A stretch of DNA of 6,159 nucleotides from an uncultured Hungatella sp. (GTDB taxonomy: Bacteria > Bacillota > Clostridia > Lachnospirales > Lachnospiraceae): the NCBI GenBank assembly GCA_959018155.1, contig CAUEKH010000159.1, positions 1 to 6,159 on the forward strand. The letters are read 5' to 3'. Position numbers and translations under genes: made by a program. Of the stretch, positions 1 to 4,467 are shown piece after piece. The first letter of the stretch is position 1. The number at the start of each line of letters is the position of its first letter. A model generated the notes under the pieces. The model worked only from the letters and a program-made list of their open reading frames with translations, was not told where the DNA came from and did no database searches.

Positions 1-214
1 TTTTATAATACCATACCGGCAGGTTCCCCCCAAGGCGAATTAGCAATTGACGGAGTTTTTATCATACACACTTATCCACAACAGGGACAAAACAGAAGGA
101 AAGCCACATAAAATAATCCGGCATCTGTTAGTATAACTGCAAGGATTTTGGAAAAACTCCTGGTAGAAAAGAAATTATTGAAACAGAGAGAACAGATATC
201 AGGAGGTCTCAGTT
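1..214. other. Upstream region of mazF, possible tail of an upstream gene
   Basis: No complete gene is seen here. Plus-strand frame 1 is open from the window edge to a TAA at 109-111 (36 codons, containing IPAGSPQGELAIDG). This could be the C-terminus of an upstream gene, but an open stretch of this length is also expected by chance and I do not recognise the protein. A MazE-type antitoxin is not recognisable. The stretch contains a perfect DnaA-box sequence, TTATCCACA, at 72-80, a lone -35-like TTGACG at 47-52 without a well-placed -10, and a -10-like TATAAC at 132-137 without a good -35. No promoter for mazF can be named with confidence. GGAGTTTTT (52-60) and AAAAACTCC (152-160) form a widely spaced inverted repeat of doubtful meaning. 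Confidence 0.3.
201..206 (+). promoter_or_regulatory. Ribosome binding site of mazF
   Basis: AGGAGG lies 8 bases before the ATG at 215. It is a near-perfect Shine-Dalgarno sequence. It decides the start in favour of the long N-terminal form: the internal ATG at 299 has no comparable site. Confidence 0.85.
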
Positions 215-808
215 ATGAATCAGGCAGTTATCAATCATACAGCTACGAACCACACAGACACGGTTCATTCAATCATAAGCCCTATAGATAGAAACCACAT
301 GGAATGCAGCACAAAACCCCAGTACATAGTCCGCGGCGATCTGTATTATGCAGACTTGTCCCCGGTAATCGGTTCTGAACAGGGCGGGCTTCGCCCGGTT
401 CTAATTATACAGAACGACACGGGAAACCGCCACAGCCCGACGGTTATCGCAGCCGCGATTACAAGCAGAACCACGAAAGCCCGGATTCCCACCCATGTGG
501 CTGTATCAAAAAAAGAAAGCGGGCTGAAATGCGATTCCACCGTTCTTTTAGAGCAGGTCAGGACAATTGACCGAAGCCGTTTGAAAGAATATATCGGACG
601 GCTTGCGGACGAGATGATGGTAAAAGTAGACCGTGCTCTGGTAGTGAGTCTGGGGCTTGATGAGGCAGTAAAGACCGCCACAGTGGACAAACCCTCCTGT
701 TCCCCAGCCAGGCAATCCCCCGAAAAGAATTCCCTCCCATACAAAGAGGCTGCGATTCTCTTCCACGCTTCCCGCATGTCTGGAACCACAGCCTCTTCCG
801 GCAGCTGA
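215..808 (+). CDS. mazF: MazF/EndoA (PemK-like) endoribonuclease toxin with extended termini
   Basis: This is a sequence-specific mRNA endoribonuclease of the type II toxin-antitoxin MazF/PemK family, expected to act in the cytoplasm. The core domain spans about residues 39-150. It closely follows B. subtilis EndoA (NdoA): [35 protein letters not shown], then [13 protein letters not shown] and DEMMVKVD. R60 (in GGLRP) and T83 (in AAITS) match the catalytic Arg25 and Thr48 of EndoA, so the enzyme looks active. The family is usually about 115 residues; this protein has 197. About 38 extra residues precede the core (NHT-rich, polar) and about 47 low-complexity residues follow it ([13 protein letters not shown]...). 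The first ATG is supported by AGGAGG. No antitoxin gene is visible within 214 bases upstream, and the next gene is convergent. Family assignment is secure; what the extensions do is unknown. Confidence 0.93.
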   Translation: MNQAVINHTATNHTDTVHSIISPIDRNHMECSTKPQYIVRGDLYYADLSPVIGSEQGGLRPVLIIQNDTGNRHSPTVIAAAITSRTTKARIPTHVAVSKKESGLKCDSTVLLEQVRTIDRSRLKEYIGRLADEMMVKVDRALVVSLGLDEAVKTATVDKPSCSPARQSPEKNSLPYKEAAILFHASRMSGTTASSGS

Positions 809-831
809 CCGCTGTCTTAATCCTCTTTTTT
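800..831 (+). terminator. Weak candidate terminator at the end of mazF
   Basis: GGCAGC (800-805) can pair with GCTGTC (811-816, one G-U pair) around a 5-base loop that contains the mazF stop codon. It is followed by TTAATCCTCTTTTTT. The stem is short and the T-run starts about ten bases late, so this is tentative. A longer 9-bp inverted repeat, AAGAGGCTG (744-752) with CAGCCTCTT (789-797), lies inside the end of mazF and might add structure. Confidence 0.3.
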
Positions 832-1092
832 GCTGCACATCTGCAGCCGGTGCTGGTACTTCTCTTTCGTGGCCAGGCCGCCCCGGATGTGACGCTCTGA
901 TTTGTTAATATCAAGTATCACTCTCGCCCGGGCCGCCAGGGAAGGATTGATATGCTCCAGACGGTCGGTCACATCCTTATGTACCGTAGACTTGGAGATA
1001 CCGAATTTTTTCGCCGTCTGCCTCACCGTCGCATGATAGTCTATGATGTAGTTGGCGATGGCAACTGCACGCTCTTCAATATATTCCTTCAA
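817..1092 (-). CDS. spoIIID: Sporulation transcriptional regulator SpoIIID
   Basis: SpoIIID is a small DNA-binding protein of the mother cell that switches genes of the sigma-E regulon on or off during endospore formation. The 91 residues match B. subtilis SpoIIID along most of their length: YIEERAVAIANYI, a helix-turn-helix at about 23-43 (TVRQTAKKFGISKSTVHKD), INPSLAARARVILD, and the basic C-terminal DNA-contacting segment KSERHIRGGLATKEKY (64-79). The start is TTG at 1092, read from its agreement with family N-termini (short residue, then YI.ER) and from AGGGGGA at 1104-1098, five bases upstream. The gene has its own sigma-E-like promoter and a SpoIIID-like box upstream (separate entries). 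It stands alone rather than next to mbl as in Bacillus: mazF converges on it and a MATE gene lies upstream on the same strand. Confidence 0.97.
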   Translation of the reverse strand: MKEYIEERAVAIANYIIDYHATVRQTAKKFGISKSTVHKDVTDRLEHINPSLAARARVILDINKSERHIRGGLATKEKYQHRLQMCSKKED

Positions 1093-1097
1093 GAAAA

Positions 1098-1104
1098 TCC
1101 CCCT
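1098..1104 (-). promoter_or_regulatory. Ribosome binding site of spoIIID, supports a TTG start
   Basis: Read on the minus strand, AGGGGGA is followed by five bases and then TTG. No ATG is in a suitable position, so this site fixes the non-standard start codon. Confidence 0.75.
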
Positions 1105-1122
1105 GCTTAGGACGTTTTTACA

Positions 1123-1151
1123 ATCTTATGCAGAGGGATTTCCAAATATGT
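1123..1151 (-). promoter_or_regulatory. Predicted sigma-E promoter of spoIIID
   Basis: On the minus strand ACATATT (1151-1145) is followed by 14 bases and then CATAAGAT (1130-1123). This fits the sigma-E pattern known from Bacillus, a KMATATT-like -35 and a CATA-starting -10 separated by about 14 bases. Transcription would start near 1116, leaving a leader of about 24 bases that just contains the ribosome binding site. In B. subtilis spoIIID is transcribed by sigma-E polymerase, so the position and the biology agree. It is a pattern match, not a mapped start. Confidence 0.6.
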
Positions 1152-1174
1152 ACGGCCTGAGGGCTTTCCTTATT

Positions 1175-1184
1175 GCCTGTTCAT
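1175..1184 (-). promoter_or_regulatory. Candidate SpoIIID autoregulatory box
   Basis: ATGAACAGGC on the minus strand fits the SpoIIID consensus WWRRACARNY at every position. It lies 23 bases upstream of the predicted -35, a location compatible with activation; SpoIIID stimulates its own gene in B. subtilis. The consensus is degenerate, and one chance match in an interval this size would not be very surprising. Confidence 0.35.
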
Positions 1185-1254
1185 TTTTAGGATTTTCGCC
1201 ATCTCTAAACACCCCTTACAGGCTGTTTCTTAAAATATCACTGCTGAATTCATC

Positions 1255-2634
1255 TTACGCAGCCCGGTAAAATGTTTTCCATTTCCCACTCCTGTACCGT
1301 CCTGCAAAGAAAATCACCCTCACAACCCAGTCAGCCACCATAGCCAGCCAGATTCCGACTGCCCCCATCCCAAACAGGACTGCCAGAATGTAACCTCCGG
1401 CCAGACGCATCACCAGCATGGATGCGATGGAAACGCACATGGGGAATTTGACATCATTGGCAGCACGCAGCACATTAGGAAGAGTAAATGACGCCGGCCA
1501 CAGGACCATTCCACAGCCGTCGTGAATCAGCACCAGAACAGCCGCCAGTTCCAGAGTCTCCGGTGACAGGCCGTACAGCTTTAATATTAACGGCATTGTC
1601 ACAATGACTGTAAAACAGCTTAATCCCGTGAGGATGTATGTAATTTTCATCATTTTCTTTGTATAATAATTTGCCTGCTCATAATCACCGGCGCCCACAC
1701 ACTGACCGATAATCGTAATCATGGCCAGATTCATAGCCTGTCCCGGCAGTACGCCCATGCCATCGAGATTATTTGCAACCGCGTTGGCGGCAATCTGTGT
1801 CGTACCGAACATGGCAATCATCCCCACAACCAGGACACGCCCCATCTGGAAAATACTGTTTTCAATTCCGCCCGGGATGCCGATATGTAAAATCCGTTTC
1901 ACCATCCCGATGTTCCATGTGATTCGCCCTGACCCGATATGGATTTCCAAATCACGGTCTTTTAACCGTATTACAAGGATTACACACGCTGTCATCCTGG
2001 CAATCAGGGATCCGAGAGCGGCCCCGGCTACGCCCCAGTGCATTCCGAAAATAAACAGGGCATTCCCAATCACATTAATGATATTCATGACGATCGAAGC
2101 TTCCATGGAGATTTTTGAATTTCCCATGGAACGGAACAGAGCGGCGCATGAATTATAGATTGCGAGAAACGGATAGGAGACTGCGGAGAGCACCATATAG
2201 ATCAACGCATTTTTCATGACATCCGCTTCGATCCCGCCATACAGCACATTTAAAATTCCCTGGCGGAAAATAATGGCCATAACCATAATGGCCACAGATA
2301 TCAGCCCTGTGACAAAAAGCAGCTGATTAGCCGCCTCACACGCACGCTTCCTGTCTCTCTGTCCTAAAAACTGGGAAGAGACAACGGCGCCTCCTGTCGA
2401 TACAGCCGCAAATACATTAATAAGTAGGTTGTTAATCATATCCACCAGGGACACCCCCGATGTAGCGGCTTCCCCTGCGCTGGAAACCATCATGGTATCC
2501 ACCATACCGACCGCCACCGCCAGTATCTGTTCCACAATGAGGGGCGCAATCAGACGCTTCAAATCGCGGTTGCTGAAAAGGTATTGCTTAGGAATATCGG
2601 AGTGTTCCTTTTTCGTTATGTGAATCGCTGTCAT
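1255..2634 (-). CDS. MATE family multidrug/metabolite efflux transporter
   Basis: This is a cytoplasmic-membrane exporter of the MATE family (NorM/DinF-type superfamily), which expels cationic drugs or metabolites in exchange for Na+ or H+. The 459 residues are the usual length for twelve membrane helices in two homologous halves. Family signatures include LIVEQILAVAVGMVDTMMVS (31-51, first helix, with D46), the loop GGAVVSSQFLGQRDRKRA (81-98), GVAGAALGSLIAR (201-213), the start of the second half IPGGIENSIFQMGRVLV (253-269), IAANAVANNLDGM (281-293), QCVGAGDYEQA (311-321), and the C-terminal AMVADWVVRVIFFAGRYRSGKW (431-452). The start at 2634 gives a typical short hydrophilic N-terminus; its ribosome binding site is weak (AGGACC, 2651-2646, 11 bases away). 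It is divergent from the MFS gene. The substrate cannot be inferred. It could be sporulation-linked through spoIIID downstream, but nothing shows this. Confidence 0.95.
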   Translation of the reverse strand: MTAIHITKKEHSDIPKQYLFSNRDLKRLIAPLIVEQILAVAVGMVDTMMVSSAGEAATSGVSLVDMINNLLINVFAAVSTGGAVVSSQFLGQRDRKRACEAANQLLFVTGLISVAIMVMAIIFRQGILNVLYGGIEADVMKNALIYMVLSAVSYPFLAIYNSCAALFRSMGNSKISMEASIVMNIINVIGNALFIFGMHWGVAGAALGSLIARMTACVILVIRLKDRDLEIHIGSGRITWNIGMVKRILHIGIPGGIENSIFQMGRVLVVGMIAMFGTTQIAANAVANNLDGMGVLPGQAMNLAMITIIGQCVGAGDYEQANYYTKKMMKITYILTGLSCFTVIVTMPLILKLYGLSPETLELAAVLVLIHDGCGMVLWPASFTLPNVLRAANDVKFPMCVSIASMLVMRLAGGYILAVLFGMGAVGIWLAMVADWVVRVIFFAGRYRSGKWKTFYRAA

Positions 2635-2657
2635 ATTATATTACCGGTCCTGTTTCG

Positions 2658-2681
2658 TTCTGTTCTTTGTTCTGTCCTTTG
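2658..2681 (-). repeat. 12-bp tandem repeat in the MATE 5' leader
   Basis: TTCTGTTCTTTG (2658-2669) is followed at once by TTCTGTCCTTTG (2670-2681), differing at one base, with further partial units on both sides. On the transcribed strand this is a purine-rich AGAACAAAG-like run just upstream of the MATE start. It may be simple slippage, or it may bind a regulator. Confidence 0.5.
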
Positions 2682-2704
2682 TTCTACATGTATTATTCTT
2701 TACA

Positions 2705-2733
2705 AGACTACTCCGGAAGATCGCCCGCGTCAA
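2705..2733 (-). promoter_or_regulatory. Weak sigma-A promoter candidate for the MATE gene
   Basis: On the minus strand TTGACG (2733-2728) and TAGTCT (2710-2705) are separated by 17 bases. The -35 matches five of six bases but the -10 only three, so the call is tentative. It would give a leader of about 65 bases. Confidence 0.3.
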
Positions 2734-2740
2734 TCCTTTT

Positions 2741-2840
2741 TCTGGAAAATTTTATAAAATAATTCACCACATCGCGTTTGCCAGTCATATTCTGGAACAT
2801 TTAAAAGAGGGAAGGAGGCGTTTAAATTTCTCTGGACAAT
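2741..2840 (+). repeat. Three direct repeats of a TCTGGA decamer upstream of the MFS promoter
   Basis: TCTGGAAAAT (2741-2750), TCTGGAACAT (2791-2800) and TCTGGACAAT (2831-2840) begin 50 and 40 bases apart, close to whole numbers of helical turns. The third overlaps the predicted -35 of the MFS promoter. They could be operator half-sites for a local regulator, but the short and variable 3' part keeps this at the level of a suggestion. Confidence 0.35.
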
Positions 2841-2861
2841 CCTTTTCAGAAGTGTTACATT
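2833..2861 (+). promoter_or_regulatory. Predicted sigma-A promoter of the MFS gene
   Basis: TGGACA (2833-2838) is separated by 17 bases from TACATT (2856-2861), which is preceded by an extended -10 TGT (2853-2855). The match is five of six and four of six with optimal spacing. Transcription would start near 2868 and give an untranslated leader of about 175 bases before the MFS start, long enough for the attenuator-like structure. Confidence 0.55.
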
Positions 2862-2896
2862 TACATCATTCCAGGACAGAAAGGGGGATTTCTTTT

Positions 2897-2935
2897 ATGA
2901 GACTCTGCATTGCCACGACTCCATGCGAAGCTTAA
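2897..2935 (+). CDS. Probable 12-residue leader peptide upstream of the MFS gene
   Basis: ATG at 2897 opens a 12-codon frame (MRLCIATTPCEA) that ends in TAA at 2933-2935. It is preceded by a G-rich ribosome binding site, AAGGGGG (2881-2887), nine bases upstream. Its last codons form the left arm of a 9-bp hairpin whose right arm lies downstream (2950-2958), and a further stem can cover the MFS ribosome binding site. Short, translated leaders that overlap a hairpin are how several macrolide- and tetracycline-resistance genes sense ribosome-stalling drugs. I do not recognise this exact peptide. Its translation is inferred only from the start, spacing and context. Confidence 0.5.
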   Translation: MRLCIATTPCEA

Positions 2936-2958
2936 GTTGCGGGCGAACGCGCATGGAG
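2919..2958 (+). promoter_or_regulatory. Leader hairpin overlapping the leader peptide
   Basis: CTCCATGCG (2919-2927) and CGCATGGAG (2950-2958) are perfect complements with a 22-base loop that contains the leader peptide's stop codon. Bases in the loop (CGGGCGAA, 2940-2947) could also pair with TTCGTCCG (2979-2986, one G-U pair), giving a possible pseudoknot or alternative fold. A ribosome held on the leader would open the left arm. Confidence 0.5.
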
Positions 2959-2992
2959 AAGTATCATATTTAAAAGGATTCGTCCGGACACG

Positions 2993-3043
2993 GCTTTGCA
3001 TTTTTGTAACTCTGATAACGAGAAATGACAAAAGGAGCAAAGT
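2993..3043 (+). promoter_or_regulatory. Possible stem that hides the MFS ribosome binding site
   Basis: GCTTTGC (2993-2999) can pair with GCAAAGT (3037-3043, one G-U pair). After one mismatch TTTTT (3001-3005) can pair with AAAGG (3031-3035, two G-U pairs). This would bury the AAAGGAG ribosome binding site (3031-3037) ahead of the ATG at 3045. The second half of the stem is weak; no energy was calculated. Confidence 0.35.
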
Positions 3044-3044
3044 C

Positions 3045-4412
3045 ATGAATCAAATAAGAATCAAAAATCATTTTAGACAATATAATCACTTTTTCGAAGG
3101 ATTGCAGCTTTTTCTTCCGCTCTGGGCAACCCAGTCGTTTTCATCCCTGGGAAGTTCTATGACGAGTTATGCGTTAGTGATCTGGTCCTACCAGCAGACC
3201 GGGTCGGCGCTTTCCACCGCCCTGCTGACGATCTGCACCTATGCGCCGTATGTACTGTTCAGCATTTTTGCCGGTGCGTTAAGCGACCGCTGGAACAAGA
3301 AGGTCATCATGCTGGTGTGCGACAGCTTTGCCGCGTGTACCACTCTGGCTGTGATGTTCCTGCTTAAGAATGACAGCCTGGAGTTATGGCATTTATACTT
3401 CATCAATGGTCTGAACGGCCTGATGAACACAATCCAGCAGCCTGCCGCAGATGTGACGGTCAGTCTTCTGACGCCGAAGGAAAAGTATCAGAGAGCCGGA
3501 GGGCTCAAATCATTTTCCAACTCCCTGGTCACCATGCTGTCACCGGTGTTTGCCACGGCCATGCTGTCATTTGCCGGCATAAATGCCGTTATACTCTTTG
3601 ATTTACTTACATTTGCCACGGCTTTCGTGACACTGGCCTTTTTTATTCCGGTGCCGCACAGAAAGAGGCCGGAAAATGAGACGGCGGGCGGCTCTGTTCT
3701 GTCGCAGGCCCGGGAGGGACTCCAATATCTGAAAAAGAACCGGGGAATTCTCGACCTTATTCTGTTCCTGGCTGCCATCAATTTAACGGCATCCATGTAC
3801 AACGCCGCGCTGCCGGCCATGATCCTGTCGAGAAATGGCGGAAGCCAGACGGCTCTTGCCCTGGTCAGCACCGCCACCGGGCTGGCTAATATCACCGGAA
3901 GCATCCTGGTTTCCATTTCCCCTGCGCCCAAAAGCAGGGTTCGGATCATCTGTAACAGCCTGCTGTTTTCCATGAGCACGGAAAATTTTCTTCTGGCCTT
4001 CGGCAGGCAGACACCTGTGTGGTGCCTCGGTGCGGTCCTTGGGTGGCTGTTTATACCGGTGATGGGAACCAATTTAGATGTGCTGTTCCGCCTCCACATT
4101 CCGCTGGAAATGCAGGGACGCGTCTATTCGGCCCGAAATACACTGCAGTTTTTCACCATACCGGTGGGATATCTGCTGGGCGGACTGTTGGTCGATCAGG
4201 TCATGGAGCCTTTTATGGCGGATATTTCCAGAAATTTAAGCGCGGGAATTCCGGCTGACGGGGGAAATCTGATGGGACAGCTTCTCGTTGGACTGTTTGG
4301 AAGCGGGAAAGGCGCAGGCGCCGCTATGCTGTTTTTCTTCCTGGGAATACTCGGGATTGTGACGTGCATCATCTTTCGAAGAGATCACAATATATGGGAA
4401 TTAGAAATGTAA
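3045..4412 (+). CDS. MFS efflux transporter, DHA3/Mef-like
   Basis: This is a 455-residue proton-driven exporter of the major facilitator superfamily in the cytoplasmic membrane, most like the DHA3 (macrolide-efflux, MefA-type) group. It shows about twelve hydrophobic helices. The MFS motif A is GALSDRWNKK at residues 77-86, between helices 2 and 3, with the conserved aspartate and basic residues. Helices 1-3 cover LPLWATQSFSSLGSSMTSYA, ALSTALLTICTYAPYVLFSI and VIMLVCDSFAACTTLAVMF. The start at 3045 is chosen for the AAAGGAG site eight bases upstream; a longer frame could begin with TTG at 2910 but has no ribosome binding site and would overlap the leader peptide. It is divergent from the MATE gene and convergent with the AAA-RyR gene. 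The leader suggests induction by a translation-stalling compound. The substrate is not known. Confidence 0.9.
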   Translation: MNQIRIKNHFRQYNHFFEGLQLFLPLWATQSFSSLGSSMTSYALVIWSYQQTGSALSTALLTICTYAPYVLFSIFAGALSDRWNKKVIMLVCDSFAACTTLAVMFLLKNDSLELWHLYFINGLNGLMNTIQQPAADVTVSLLTPKEKYQRAGGLKSFSNSLVTMLSPVFATAMLSFAGINAVILFDLLTFATAFVTLAFFIPVPHRKRPENETAGGSVLSQAREGLQYLKKNRGILDLILFLAAINLTASMYNAALPAMILSRNGGSQTALALVSTATGLANITGSILVSISPAPKSRVRIICNSLLFSMSTENFLLAFGRQTPVWCLGAVLGWLFIPVMGTNLDVLFRLHIPLEMQGRVYSARNTLQFFTIPVGYLLGGLLVDQVMEPFMADISRNLSAGIPADGGNLMGQLLVGLFGSGKGAGAAMLFFFLGILGIVTCIIFRRDHNIWELEM

Positions 4413-4418
4413 TTAACA

Positions 4419-4448
4419 GGACGGGGACATTTTACTTTGTCCCCGTCC
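4419..4448. terminator. Strong intergenic palindrome, likely two-way terminator or REP-like element
   Basis: GGACGGGGACA (4419-4429) and TGTCCCCGTCC (4438-4448) form a perfect 11-bp GC-rich stem around the 8-base loop TTTTACTT. It starts seven bases after the MFS stop and ends twenty bases before the stop of the convergent AAA-RyR gene, where a shared terminator would be expected. Neither side has a proper T-run, so classical intrinsic termination is uncertain. The form, a GGGGAC...GTCCCC palindrome, also resembles small dispersed intergenic palindromes (REP-like) found in many genomes. Copy number elsewhere in the genome cannot be seen here. Confidence 0.6.
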
Positions 4449-4467
4449 CATTGATTTCCGTAAGTGT

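Larger units (their letters stand above)
2635..3044. other. 410-base divergent regulatory region between the MATE and MFS genes
   Basis: No sizeable gene lies here. It holds a weak promoter candidate and a short tandem repeat on the MATE side. On the MFS side it holds three copies of a TCTGGA-starting decamer, a better promoter, a probable 12-residue leader peptide, and two RNA stems ahead of the MFS start. Each is listed separately. Confidence 0.6.

Noticed and set aside
72..80. Perfect DnaA box TTATCCACA, possible replication origin
   Set aside because: It is a single copy with no cluster, no clear AT-rich unwinding element and no dnaA or rpmH gene nearby. One nine-base match is not enough to call an origin.
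299..808. Shorter MazF starting at the internal ATG at 299
   Set aside because: It would give a more typical N-terminus, but no ribosome binding site precedes it, whereas AGGAGG sits before the ATG at 215.
1203..1232. Imperfect inverted repeat (AAACA/TGTTT arms) downstream of the MATE gene as its terminator
   Set aside because: The stem has a mismatch near the middle and no T-run follows on the minus strand, so it is not convincing as a terminator.
1721..2158. 145-codon open frame on the plus strand opposite the MATE gene
   Set aside because: It is antisense to conserved membrane helices of the MATE protein and has a composition expected from a shadow frame.
2910..3044. 45-residue N-terminal extension of the MFS protein from a TTG at 2910
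   Set aside because: There is no ribosome binding site at 2910, the extension is not MFS-like, and the ATG at 3045 has a good AAAGGAG at proper spacing.
3488..4099. 203-codon open frame on the minus strand inside the MFS gene
   Set aside because: It lies opposite a clear transporter gene, its protein is arginine- and serine-rich without domain signatures, and it looks like a shadow of the coding strand.
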